This document shows, in pieces, positions 1-10,594 of a DNA stretch of 64,000 nucleotides. Position 1 is the stretch's first letter. Every line of letters starts with the position of its first letter. Source of the stretch: Ichthyophis bannanicus (Eukaryota; Chordata; Amphibia; Gymnophiona; Ichthyophiidae). The notes below the pieces were generated by a model that worked only from the letters and a program-made list of their open reading frames with translations, ran no database searches and had not been told where the DNA came from. The translations under genes were made by a program, and so were the position numbers. The DNA lies in the NCBI GenBank assembly GCA_033557465.1, contig CM066043.1, forward strand, positions 115,116,778 to 115,180,777. The letters are read 5' to 3'.

Positions 1-419
1 CATTTTTGGAGGTAAAATAGTGTTTTATGCACAGAAAGACTTTTACAAATTTGCCCAGAATATAGGCAGGGGCGGCTCTATAATGAGGCGAAGTGAGGCG
101 GCTGCCTCAAGCGGCAAAGTTTTGAGGGCAGCAAATGCCCCCAAAACAGCTGCCTCACTTTGCCTTCAAGTTAAAAAAAAAAGTGCATAAGTTGCTGCCG
201 CTGCCAAGTCCGCTTCTTGACAGCGGCAAACTCACCACCTCCCTTCTTCTGCAGTCGCGGCTCCCTGCTTCTTAGGGAACCACGGCTGTGCTGGTGAAGC
301 CGATGCGGAGCCTTCCCATCTCTCGAAGGGCTCCGTGCAGCTGCAGAAGAAGGAGGCACAGGAACTACAGTGGGGGAGGTAGCAGGCAGACATGGGGAGA
401 GGGGAGGAGGGGGCAGGGA

Positions 420-1220
420 ATCTGCAATGGGGCTGACATGGAGGAGGGGGAGAGGCTGACATGGGTGGATGGAAGGAGGAAGGGAGGGAGGGGGGCTTAC
501 AGGGAGGGGGGAGGCTGACAAGGAGGGAAAGGGGGCTGACATGGATGTATGGTGAGAGGGAGGGGGCTGACATGGATGTATGGTGAGAGGGAGGGGGGTC
601 TGACATGGATGTATGGACGGAGGGAGGGAGGGCTGACATGGATGGAGAGAGGGGGGCTGATGGATGTATGGAGGGAGGGAGGGCTGACATGGATGGAGGG
701 AGGGGGCTGATGGATGTATGGAGGGAGGGAGGGGCTGAACATGTATGGATGGATGGAGGGAGGGGGCTGACATGGATGTATGGAGCGAGGGAGGGGGGGC
801 TGACTTGGATGTATGGACAAAGGGAGGGAGGGCTGACATGGATGAAGAGAGGGGGGCTGACAGATGTATGGAGTGAGGGAGGGGGGGCTGATTTGGATGT
901 ATGGACGGAGGGAGGGAGGGCTGACATGGATGGAGAGAGGGGGCTGACGGATGTATGGAGGGAGGGAGGGAGGGCTGACTTGGATGTATGGAGCGAGGGA
1001 GGGGGGCTGACTTGGATGTATGGACGGAGGGAGGGAGGGCTGACATGGATGAAGAGAGGGGGGCTGACAGATGTATGGAGTGAGGGAGGGGGGGCTGATT
1101 TGGATGTATGGACGGAGGGAGGGAGGGCTGACATGGATGGAGAGAGGGGGCTGACGGATGTATGGAGGGAGGGAGGGAGGGGGCTGACATATATGGATGT
1201 ATGGATGGAGGGGGGCTGAA
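420..1220. repeat. Purine-rich minisatellite with higher-order structure
   Basis: Roughly 33-bp units of the form GGCTGACATGGATGTATGG followed by GA-rich spacer are tandemly repeated. From about 803 the array repeats as a block: the variant starting GATGAAGAGAGGGG occurs at 841 and again at 1048, a period of 207 bp, and the diverged units between recur in the same order. The plus strand is very purine-rich with many G runs, so it could form quadruplex or triplex structures. It gives spurious proline/serine/histidine-rich open frames on the minus strand. Confidence 0.9.
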
Positions 1221-1321
1221 AGGGAACTGACAAGAGTTCCCTCTCATCCAGCAGGAACAACCGGCATTGAACAAATCAGCCTGATTGCTGCAAGTGATCA
1301 GGCTGATTTGTGCAGCGACGG

Positions 1322-1486
1322 CACTCCGGTTATTTTAATTTTAGATTTCGCCGCCTCTGCCCTGCCTCTGCCTTCTCGCCATTTTTTGGGGGGTTTTGCT
1401 GCAAGCATTCTTTAGGAAAAAACTCAACAGGAAGGCAGCGACAGGGCAGAGGTGGCAAAATCTAAAATTAAAACAGCCAGAGTGCC
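1322..1486. repeat. Inverted repeat inside hAT-1
   Basis: Two arms of about 55 bp (about 1324-1380 and 1430-1486) pair with a handful of mismatches around a spacer of about 50 bp. Shared words include TTTTAATTTTAGATTT and CTCTGCCCTG in one arm and their complements in the other. Probably part of the transposon's foldback interior. Confidence 0.75.
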
Positions 1487-1624
1487 CCCACCACCGCCGA
1501 ATGAGAGGTGCAGGTGGAGAGAGTGGGGACAGGAGGAGGACAAGGAGAGACAAAGGTGAGAGATGGAGGACACAAGGGGAGACGGGGAACAAGTACTAGA
1601 CAAAGGGGAGAGACAGTGCGGGTT

Positions 1625-2180
1625 AGGATTATAATGGGCTGATGGGGGGGCTAGCACTGGTAATGGGCTGATGGGGGGGCTAGCACTGGTAATGGGCTGA
1701 TGGGGGGACTAGCTATGGAAATGAGCTAATTAGGGAAGGCTAGGACTGGTAATGGGCTGATGGGGGGGCTAGCACTGGTAATGGGGTTGACGGGGGGCTA
1801 GGACTGGTAATGGGTTGATTAGGGAGGCTAGCACTGGTAATGGGCTGATGGGGGGGGCTAGGACTGGTAATGGGGTTGAGGGGGGGCTAGGACTGGTAAT
1901 GGGGTTGAGGGGGGGCTAGCACTGATAATGGGCAGATCGGGGGGGCTAGGACTGGTAATGGGTTGATTAGGGGAGGCTAGGACTGGTAATGGGCTGATGG
2001 GGGGGTAGGACTGGTAATGGGCTGACTAGGGGAGGCTAGCACTGGTAATGGACTGATGAGGGAAATGAGCTGGAACGGGGAGGTTAGAACTGGAAACGGG
2101 CTGATTAGAGGAGGCTAGCACTGGTAATGGGGTTGAGGGGGGACTAGCACTGGAAGTGAGCTGATTGGGGGGCTTTAACT
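1625..2180. repeat. Minisatellite, unit about 29-31 bp (GGGCTGATGGGGGGCTAGCA)
   Basis: About eighteen diverged units built on TAATGGGCTGATGGGGGGCT and AGCACTGG follow one another. The same unit, in reverse complement, forms the array at 60.7-61.2 kb inside a different hAT element, so the two arrays share an origin. Confidence 0.88.
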
Positions 2181-3324
2181 GGAAATGGGCTGATGGTGGG
2201 GAAGGAATGATAGAGCTGCTGGCCTTGGAAGAAAACTGGGGGCTAGGGCTACAAATGGGCTGATGCGAGGGGATGGGAGAATGGGACTGGAAGGGAGTGG
2301 ATGCTGAGAGGGGCTGCCATGGTATTTGGACTAGAAGGAACTGGACAGTGGGGAAGGAGGGGGACTGGAAGGGAATGGACACCAGTGGCAATCATGGGAA
2401 TGCAAGTTGACATTGGAAGGGAGGGAGAACTGGAAAGGGGCTGATACTCGGAAGGGTTACGGTGACTGGAAATAGGCTGATGGAAAGAAGTGAAGAAAAC
2501 AAAAGAAGAGATAAGAAATGGCAGATGAACCATAGACCACAGAAAGAGAGCTAAGAGAAGACAGGAAAGCAGAAGCCTCAGATCGGGACCAGCATGATCA
2601 GAGAATAAAATGGTCAGACAACAAAGGTAGAAAAATAATTTTATTTCATTTAAGTGATTGGACTTTGTGCTATCTTTATATTTTACACAGTATTGGGGAA
2701 CTGCATCTCTTATTTATCTGATGTTGCTCTGTATGTGGACTCTGGCTTCTTGGGGTTTCAGTTTAAATTCTGTCTACATATTTTTATTTTTACTTTATGG
2801 TTACTTATTCTGTACTTGGCGAGGGTCGATGTTGTGTGTGTGTGTGACTGAGGCCAGGTGTTCTGATAACATGGAGTTTGTACATAAAGATCTATACTGT
2901 ACTGTAGTAATTTGACTTGTTCAGCTTTTCAGATAGGTGTATGGATATTCCAGGGCTCACTGTAGTATTTCCAGTGACGCTTTTTTTGGATGGGCTCCTT
3001 ATGTGAGTTTTGGAAGTTTGTGATATGGTAGGTTTGCTCTTTGTTGTAGGGTTTTCTATTAGTTCACAATATGCCTGGTACTGGAGAATACTGATTGTTG
3101 TTGTTAGTGAGATGATCAGAATCAGATTTTTTTTTAAATATTAAGTTCTGTGGGTGAATGTCCTGGTTCTGCTCTGCACCTACTGTGGATGCAAAATATG
3201 TGTTGAAAAAGAAAAAGCAAGAACCATAATGCAGTTTATAACAACAACATAAAAATGAGTTATAATTTAGTTTTATAAACTGTGCTGTTGGTTCTTGCTC
3301 TCTTTTAGTTCCTTGGTGTGCAAA

Positions 3325-3765
3325 CAGGACCATACCTAGCCCTGTGCAAGCGGTGCAGCCGCACAGGGTGCAAAGGCTTCGGGGGCGCATTTCGGCTGTC
3401 TGCTGTTGCCCTGCTGCCATTGGCAGGACAATAGCAGGCAGCTGAAATGCACCCCCAAGCCTTTTTGCAGCACTTTTAGCAGATCTGGTCCCTCCCTCCT
3501 CCTACGCGATGTCAGAGCAGGGAGGGACAGATCTGCTTAAAGTGCCAGCGCCTTTCAGATCGGACGCATGCCCCCCTCCTCCTTCCCATACCTCCATCCA
3601 GCGCTTCCTGCTCTTTCCCAGCTGTCGGCGCCACCTTGAAAAAACAGAGGGCGGCAGCAGCAGAGAAAGAGCAGGCAGCACTGGACGGAGGTATGGGGGA
3701 GGAGGGGGGGCGCGTGCCCGAGCTGCAAGTCGCAAAGGGCGCAATTGCAGCTCGTTACGGCCCTG
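3325..3765. mobile_element. Nested hAT-type MITE, 441 bp
   Basis: The left end reads CAGGACCATACCTAG and the right end, in reverse complement, CAGGGCCGTAACGAG (11 of 15 match). Both are flanked by a perfect 8-bp duplication TGTGCAAA (3317-3324 and 3766-3773). The interior contains two imperfect hairpins (about 3380-3455 and 3480-3535). No coding capacity. It was inserted after hAT-1, since it lies inside it. Confidence 0.82.
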
Positions 3766-3930
3766 TGTGCAAACATCTTGCATTTCCTCCATATAATCTG
3801 ATTGGCTTTTTGGTTTGCTTCAGTCCCTGATTGGAGTTCTGAAAAAGCTCCGCCCCCCTCTAAGGGGGGGGTGGCCATCTCATTCTTTGCCTCAGGCTGT
3901 AGATTGCCTTGAGCTGCCCCTGAATATAGG

Positions 3931-5350
3931 CATATAAATTTATGCACATACAGCTCTATGCATGTAAGTTTATCCAGCCTGAGTTGAGACATTTCTAGAG
4001 GCAGAGCTAGAGCAAGATTACTGTTTATTTCTATATTTTATAAAATAGGCACATAAACTAAGCTAGTAATTTGGCGGCATAAATGTCCATGAGCTCGGTA
4101 TAAGTCCAACAATGAACCAGAAATACCACGTCAAGCAGAAAAGCACAAACCAGTCCAGAGGATGGTAGTAACATGAGAAGGTTCCTTGATTCAATAATTC
4201 TCAGTTTTAGGGTTAGGCTTTGTGTACCCTGGGATTGAGAATTATTGAATAAAGGAATCTCTTAGATTAATACCACCCTCTGGACTGGTTTGTGCTTTTC
4301 ATGACCTCAGTATAGCCATAATTACTTCTGGATTTCTGTTAGTATTTTATAATGACGCAGAGACGCCTAGGAGTCTTTAGAAAACTGAGCTTAACTAGGC
4401 GCTTTCTTGCCCTGTAAACCTAGGTACCCTGTTATGAAATTACCCTCCACAAGCTGACCCTCAAGTCAGGAAAGAGAGTCACTTTCTCTGGAGCTCTCGC
4501 TGCCTGGTCGTCCTCTTTGGGTCTCAGCGTCCCCTGGCAGTTCCTCTCTCCTGATCGTACTCCATGAGATGCGACAGAAATCGTAAGAACATCTTTGCAT
4601 AAATAAGAAATATGTCTTCATTGTCACATGCTCCCTAGTGATAACATGTCCATCAGCGCCAGCATCTCACTGATATCCCATGTATCTGTCCAGTCAAACT
4701 CTTTTGATATCCGATAACATTTACATAACTAGTTTATGGTCGGCTGACTTGCCGTGGGTCTCTGCCCATAACTGTCTGCTTCTTACAGAGTAACTGCACA
4801 GAGCCTTTAACTGCATGCTACTAAGAGAAACAGAGAATATGAGGCAAACCCCAAAACCCAAAGAGAATGCAAGAATTTATCAGGAAAGGAATAGAGAATA
4901 AAACTGAATATTATAATGTCTCTGTATCATTCCATGTGCAACTAGACCTTGAGCATTGTGTATAATTCTTGTCACTACATCTGAAAAAAAGATATAATGG
5001 AATTAGAGAAGGTACAGAGAAGGGCAGCCAGAATGATAAAGGGGATGGAGCAACTCCCCTATGTGGAAAGCCTAAACTGGTTGGGACTGTAGAGCTTGGA
5101 GAAGAGATGACTGATGGGACACATGATAGACATTTATAAAGTAAGTAGAGTGAAACAGGTAAATCTGAATCAGTTGTTTACTCATTCAAAAAGTACAAAG
5201 ACTAGGGTCACGTCACGAAGTGTACAAAGACTAGGGTCACGTCATGAAGTTAGTAAGTAGCGCATTTAAAACAAATTGGAGAAAATATTTTTTCACTCAA
5301 TACACAATTAAACTCTGGAAATTATTGCCAGAGGATGTAGTAAAAACAGT
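3931..5350. repeat. Paralogous segment, copy A
   Basis: This stretch, together with 1-58 on the other side of hAT-1, matches 34860-34891 plus 40798-42017 almost base for base by eye, apart from inserted elements. Its identity is not recognised: the first kilobase has no coding signal and the end is a CR1 reverse-transcriptase C-terminal remnant. It could be an unnamed repeat family or a local segmental duplication. Confidence 0.75.
4103..4299. mobile_element. Foldback element, 197 bp, with about 15-bp target duplication
   Basis: Arms of about 65 bp (about 4138-4205 and 4234-4299) are near-perfect inverted copies (AAAGCACAAACCAGTCCAGA and its complement). The insert is flanked by CATGAGCTCGGTATA (4088-4102) and CATGACCTCAGTATA (4300-4314), 13 of 15 matching. 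The paralogous segment near 41.0 kb has this site once and lacks the insert. About 35 bp at the left end lie outside the hairpin. The long duplication argues against hAT or Tc1 and suggests target-primed integration. Confidence 0.72.
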
Positions 5351-6012
5351 GAGGAGTATGTTTACTAATGCGTGATTGGCTTTTGCAGCTAACACCAGGC
5401 ATTAGCTGCAAACGCCCCACGCTATCTCTTGGGAGTGTGCAAGGCATTCCCCCAGCAGATGCAGCAGTGGAAATGCAGGGATCGCAGTCGGCCGGCACCG
5501 CAGCTGCAGCCATCGCCACCCATTGAGGTGGCATTAGGTTCACTCGTGGTGTCTGCAACTTTGGTGATTATTGCGTAATGTTTACATCCATAGCAATTGC
5601 ATGTTAGAAGCCTGCTCACTTCTCGCCCAAGCCTGCAGTTACCACGTGAAATGCAGATGTCACAGAAAATCACAGCGATGTCTACATTTGGCCCACGTTA
5701 ATTGCTACTGCGGCACAGTCTACCCATAGTATTGCTGCGGTAGCTGCTAACAAGCTTTAGTAAACATACCTCTTCGTGTAGCTGGATTTTAAAGGAAGGT
5801 TTGAACAAGTTCCTGGAGAAAGAATCCATAAACCATTATTAACATAGACTTGGGGAAAGTCACTGCTTTCTTGTGAGTGTATCTGGGGATAAGCAGCATG
5901 AAATGTGGCTACTTTTTGGGATCCTACCAAGTGTTTGTGACCTGGATTAGCCACTGTTGGAAAGAGGATTCTGGGCTTTGGTCTGACCCAGTAAGGCAGC
6001 TCTTAAGTTCTT
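4890..6012 (+). mobile_element. CR1 LINE 3' fragment, interrupted by a MITE
   Basis: Decayed codons for the end of CR1 ORF2 (compare [20 protein letters not shown] in the copy at 56.2 kb) run from about 4890 to 5350. They resume at about 5773 with the words GTAGCTGG and CCATAAACCATTATTAA, followed by a 3' UTR ending near CTTAAGTTCTTATC. The gap is the MITE at 5352-5772. Stops and frameshifts throughout; not functional. Confidence 0.8.
5352..5772. mobile_element. MITE with TATGTTTACTAA termini
   Basis: The left end GGAGTATGTTTACTAATG and right end (reverse complement) GAGGTATGTTTACTAAAG are inverted repeats. It splits a CR1 fragment whose two halves join cleanly. The interior has several short inverted blocks (TTAGCTGC). 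A remnant with the same terminus begins at about 42022 in the paralogous segment and a further one at 42062. The superfamily is not assigned because the target duplication is unclear. Confidence 0.6.
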
Positions 6013-6957
6013 ATCAACAGAGTATTTGGGTGGTTTGGCAACAGTGGCATTAAAGAAAAAGTATTTTTTATTTTAGGGCTTTTTTTTTTTTTACAAACAT
6101 CTAACACTGTGTGAAATGGCTCTTTCTTGGACAAATTTGTTTACATCTGCTTTGTGAACAGATTTGGTTGTGTCCTTGCCTTTGTGTGACTGCGTCATTT
6201 TCTGCTAGAGATTTATTGCTGGTATTTTTGTTTCATGGAAGGTAAAGAGATCCCAACTCATGAGTGTTCCTTAATGATTTATCTGCCTAGGTATTCACAA
6301 TATTACATTGATAATAAAGCATAGAACAGATGTGTAAAACATATGCAATTCACGTTTTACTATAGTTCTACACAGATTGCTTATTTGATCATTAAAAGGC
6401 AAAATGTTTTCATGACCACATACAGAAAGTCTAGTGATAAAAATATTTTTTGGCAATCATCATTCACTTGCTTTGGAAAAAAAACATCAGTCTTTGCATT
6501 ATCAACAACTTTGTTTTCCACTGATGATGAATTTGTATATAAATCAGAAGTTTTGTCTAAGCAGTTATTATACAGCAGTTATCCTCCAAGGATTGTGAAG
6601 AATGTCTATAAAAGTGCTTTGTACAATAAGGAATTTATTATAGGCAACGGAAGGTTTTCCTAATGTTCAAACAGAATTATTTATATACATTACGAAGTAT
6701 TCAAATCTTTCTTTTTAAATGGATTGTGTTATTTGTAAACATTGGGGTTTGCTTTTTTTCTCTCCTTGTTTTATGGATAAAGATTTAAGGTTTGCCTATA
6801 CTAGATCAGCAAGTTTGAAGGAGAAACTTTGTCCTTCTGAATTACCTGCAATGAAAACCAGCAAGGAGAAGTTTCTGCAGGGTTACGAAGCATCCCACAT
6901 GAAGGATTTTGCTAATTCGCTGAATAGAAAGCTTCAGAGTTCCTAAAGAAAATGTTT
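6013..6957. other. Unassigned AT-rich sequence
   Basis: No element is recognised. There is a 106-codon open frame at 6343-6663, but its composition and lack of motifs suggest chance. Confidence 0.5.
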
Positions 6958-8393
6958 GGGGGGGGGGGGGGGTATTCAGTGGTGGCAGTTAGCGCTTGTA
7001 AAGTGCACAACCTTTGCTGCTGAAGACTGACCCCCAGATATCCGGCCACCAGCACTGAATGTCCAGGGTAGCAGCAGAACATAAGAACATAAGAACATAA
7101 GATATGCCATACTGGTCAGACCAAGGTCCATCAAGCCCAGTATTCTGTTTCCAACAGTGGCCAATCTAGGTCATATGTACCTAGCAGTTTCCCCAAGAGA
7201 CACAGGTTCCACAATGCTTGTATTGGTTCAAGCATTGATATCCTGGGTCCCTTCTTAATAATGGTTTATGGACCTTTCCTCCAGGAACTTGTCCAAACCT
7301 TTTTTAAACCCAGCTACACTAACAGCCTTTACTACATCCTCCGGTAACAAATTCCAGAGTTTGATTACACGTTGAGTGAAAAAATATTTTCTTTTATTAG
7401 TCTTAAATAGTTTACCCTGTAGCTTCAATGCATGTCCCCTAGTCTTTCTATATTCTGATAAGGTAAACAATCGATCTACGTTTACCCGTTCCACTCCGTT
7501 CATTAATTTATAGACTTCTATCATATCTCCCCTCAGCCGTCTCTTTTCCAGGTTAAAGAGCCCCAACCTTTTTAGCCTTTCTTCATAGGAGTAGCCTTCC
7601 ATCCCCTTTACCATTTTGGTGGCTCTTCTCTGAACCTTTTCTAAAATCGCTATATCCTTTTTAAGATACGGCGACCAGAATTGCACACAATATTCAAGGT
7701 GCGGTCTCTCACTATGGAACGATATAGAGGCATTATAATATCTTTTGTTTTATTTTCCATTCCTTTCCTTATCATACCTAGCATTCTATTTGCTCTCTTG
7801 GCCGCCGCTGCACACTGGGCCGAGGGTTTTAACATGGTATCCACAAGGACGCCTAAATCTTTTTCCTGGGTGGTGGTTCCTAATGTGGAACCTTGCATCG
7901 TGTAACCATAGTTTGGGTTGTTCTTCCCTAGGTGCATAACCTTGCACTTCTCCACATTAAATTTCATCTGCCATTTTGATGCCCAGTCTTCCAATTTATC
8001 AAGATCCTCTTGCAATTTTCCACAATCCTCCTGGGTTTTAACCTGGAAGCTGACCGGACAGTGGCGATATTGAGCCGCTGCCCGATTAGCTTCCATAGGT
8101 AAAGCTAGGCCACCATTCGCTGTACATGACGTTACCCACTTTTCACTAAATGGGCAGTGGCTCAATATCGTTGCTGCCCGGTTAGCGATGGGTGTTGCCT
8201 CTGCTCCGCCCATGACACACCCCAATATTAACCTCATAGCATTGGAGCATGTAGCAACGCCACCCGCGGATATCCAGTGGCATTAAATATGTTAGTGTCA
8301 CTGGATATCCCGCTAACCGGCATTTACACCTTTTGCAGGTCTGCAAACCATGTAAGTGCCTTTCAATATCCGCCCCCCCCCCCCCCATTGTCT
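6958..8393. mobile_element. MITE-like element with poly-G/C ends, split by CR1
   Basis: The left part (6958-7077) starts with a long G run then TATTCAGTGGTGGCAGTTAGCG. The right part (8042-8393) ends with AATATCCG and a long C run. Reverse-complemented, the right end reads G-run, CGGATATTGAAAGGCAC and later GGTTAGCGGGATATCCAGTG, so the ends are inverted copies. Inside the right half is a hairpin around GGATATCCAGTG and CACTGGATATCC (8267-8315). Superfamily and exact ends are uncertain. Confidence 0.5.
7078..8041 (-). mobile_element. 5'-truncated CR1 LINE (ORF2 C-terminus)
   Basis: On the minus strand the frame covers the end of the reverse transcriptase and its C-terminal region (DLDKLEDWASKWQMKFNVEK, then [33 protein letters not shown], and a terminal SINHY). 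The frames 8237-7650 and 7686-7255 are out of phase, so there is at least one frameshift. The 3' end carries the 8-bp CR1 tail repeat (TTATGTTC)n, seen here as AACATAAGAACATAAG. It is the same subfamily as the full-length copy at 51.9-56.8 kb. Confidence 0.93.
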
Positions 8394-9625
8394 CTAAGCA
8401 CCTCTGGTCTCTCATTGTTTATTCCACATATCCTGGCTTAGGAGTGAGGTTCGTGACTGTGATGGTGTGCGCAAAATGAACTCATTTGGAGATGTTGCCC
8501 CTCTCCCCCCTTTTTTACAACATGGACATTCAGTTGACATAGTTAACTGTTCTGTTACAGATCAAGTCAAGCTGACAGCACAAGGGGGTGGGGGTGTGAT
8601 CAAGCACATTAGTTGTTCGGTATGGAGCAGAAACAGATTTTTCTATTGAAATCGATGGAACCTCAAGGTTTGAATTCCACAATTGTTTAATTGGAAGTTT
8701 TTATGAATGAAAACTGGCGGGATATAGGCAAAATGGGATTTTAGAAGGGCCGTCTGTAAGGAATCTGGGACATCCAAAGCAACAGGGAAAGTGGCAGCAG
8801 TGATGAGAGGAATGTGTAAATGACTTTGAAAATCGCTCCGTCTCTGCCCCAAAAGATGAATGTTCTAGTAACTGGTTCTGGCGACGGGCCTGTACACATT
8901 TCAAAGCTGGGTGTGTGCATGGCTGTCGGCCATTTCAGAAATGTGGATGCTCCTGAATTGCTTAGCTACAGGAACAGGCACTTAGACATGTCAGCCAGCA
9001 GGGGCAGCGGAACACGGTTTGCTTTGAGGGGACCAAGCTCCACCCTTAGGCTTGCCAAACTGCATGAGGCTGTGATCACCGGCCTTTCCCTCATGTTTGC
9101 CCTTGGGCAGACAGGAGGGGTCTTTGCCACAATCACAGCACTCTTCTGGCCGTAGGAGAGCAGATCCCCGCAGACAGAAGTAGGGAACGGCCATGATTGC
9201 AGCAGTGAAGTTTTGGTCGGGCCAGGGCCCATGTGGCTCACCCCTTTCCTACACCTATGCCAGCTGGGGCATTTCAGAAGGGGGGTTGTCTATGTTATGA
9301 GACATTCACATCCCGTCTGCTCATTTCAGATAAACAGACATGCTGCAGCTGGTTAGTCAAATGTTTGGACTATAAATTATCATGCAGGTTTCTTTACATG
9401 TGTAACTCCTAGAGTAATTTTTTTAAACCCTTTTGCACATAAAAAATCTCTTAGAAAATTACCCCTATAAGACTGAGGAAGATGACCTGTGATATGTTAC
9501 AAACTCATCTCAACCATGAAGAAAACAGTCAGCAAAAATGTTCTCCAGCAACGAAGGTTCTGGAGAACTTTCCAGATAAGAACTTCAGAATTCAGATTAT
9601 TTTCCTTATGCTTTTCTTTTTCCTC
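8394..9625. other. Unassigned sequence downstream of the receptor gene
   Basis: No repeat or coding signal recognised. It probably contains the 3' flank of the MRGPR-like gene, but no clear polyadenylation signal was chosen. Confidence 0.5.
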
Positions 9626-9694
9626 TCAGCTCTGACGGTTCTGTTTCATCCTTGAAAGCTCCTTGCAGGCTTCTGCTATGAACCCTTCCTCTCT

Positions 9695-10594
9695 TCAACT
9701 GTGACACCGAAGACAAAAATAAACCATGGGGTTAAGACAGCTGTTGACTGTAGATAACACAATGCAGCAAGTGAAAAAAATAATATGTGGGACTTGCTGA
9801 TGATAGTAGCTTAAGAAGAGAGAGACCCTCAAGGGTACAGAACAAATGAGGAACAAAGCCACAGTGATCACAATGATGATGTAGAGCTTTGGCGGATGGT
9901 GTCTCATTGAGCTCCTCTGGACTTTGATAAGAAGAGTTAGGCTGGACATGACCATCATAGGAGTGATGACCAGGAATGTTAGAAGGAATGTGAAGATGGA
10001 AACAGGACGGCAGCTACTGAGCTTCATTTCTGGATATTTTTGGAAAAATAAATTTTGTATGCAGATGAGATATTCTGTCCCAGCCAGAAGGGAGGCGAGA
10101 ATCCACAGGGCAGCACATAGGATGGTAGACAGATGTTTTGGGCGCCGGCAGCGATACCAGATTGGATAAAATATGGAAAGGCACCTCTCAACACTTATGG
10201 CTGTCAAGAGATATTGGCTCAGGTTGTAACCAAAAACATACAGAATGACAATGACCATGAGAATATTTACATGCTTAAACTCCGTGTACTCCATAGTGGT
10301 TAGCAAGAAGATTGAAAGAGACACCATTTGACTGAGAAGGAAAAGGAAGTCGGCCACGGCCAGGTTCAGCATGTAAATGGTAAATTCATTCCTCCTGATC
10401 CTGAAGCCAAGGAACCAGAGGACTGTTCCATTCCCAAGCAATCCAGGGAGAACAATGGCTGGAACAATAAAAATGATCAAGAAGAAGAGCTTGATGGCAT
10501 CATCATCATTATCTGTACCAGAAATAGGCTTTGTTGTCAGGTCCAATAATTCCATTACGTTCATATCATCTGTAGAAAGATCATTTTCTTCCAT
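9695..10594 (-). CDS. Mas-related G-protein-coupled receptor (MRGPR-like)
   Basis: Class A (rhodopsin-like) seven-helix receptor of about 299 residues in one exon. Visible landmarks are GN in helix 1, NLAVADF in helix 2, ERCLSIFYPIWYRCRRPKHLS-type intracellular end of helix 3 (MRGPR receptors have ERC instead of DRY, and this loop is the family signature), SVPLRVS in helix 6, and NPMVYF in helix 7. Mammalian members sit on sensory neurons and mast cells and couple to Gq or Gi; ligand and tissue here are unknown. The open frame starts upstream at 10729, but the methionine at 10592-10594 (MEENDLSTDD) is preferred: it has G at -3 and +4, precedes an acidic N-terminus, and lies just after CTGGTGACAG, which could be the splice acceptor of a 5' non-coding exon. 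The protein stops right after helix 7, so the C-tail is nearly absent (see findings). Confidence 0.9.
   Translation of the reverse strand: MEENDLSTDDMNVMELLDLTTKPISGTDNDDDAIKLFFLIIFIVPAIVLPGLLGNGTVLWFLGFRIRRNEFTIYMLNLAVADFLFLLSQMVSLSIFLLTTMEYTEFKHVNILMVIVILYVFGYNLSQYLLTAISVERCLSIFYPIWYRCRRPKHLSTILCAALWILASLLAGTEYLICIQNLFFQKYPEMKLSSCRPVSIFTFLLTFLVITPMMVMSSLTLLIKVQRSSMRHHPPKLYIIIVITVALFLICSVPLRVSLFLSYYHQQVPHIIFFTCCIVLSTVNSCLNPMVYFCLRCHS

Larger units (their letters stand above)
67..3922. mobile_element. Non-autonomous hAT-type DNA transposon (hAT-1), 3.86 kb
   Basis: The ends are inverted repeats: CAGGGGCGGCTC on the left and, read in reverse complement, CAGGGGCAGCTC on the right (11 of 12 match). 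They are flanked by a perfect 8-bp direct repeat AATATAGG (59-66 and 3923-3930). An 8-bp target duplication with CAGGG termini is the hallmark of the hAT superfamily. The paralogous segment near 40.8 kb reads straight through this point without an insert, which acts as an empty site. No transposase is visible. The interior is two G-rich minisatellites, an inverted repeat, about 1.1 kb of unplaced sequence (2200-3320) and a second nested hAT. Long minus-strand open frames here are only the translated minisatellite. Confidence 0.88.

Noticed and set aside
171..1274. Long minus-strand open frames (367 and 342 codons) rich in Pro, Ser, Ile, His
   Set aside because: They are the direct translation of the minisatellite in two frames, with no start context, domain or flanking exon signal.
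1625..2180. CRISPR-like regular repeat spacing
   Set aside because: Units are contiguous, diverged and lie in a eukaryotic transposon; there are no spacers.
6343..6663. A 106-codon plus-strand open frame in unique sequence
   Set aside because: No domain, signal peptide or splice context; AT-rich composition makes it likely to be chance, though a search would settle it.
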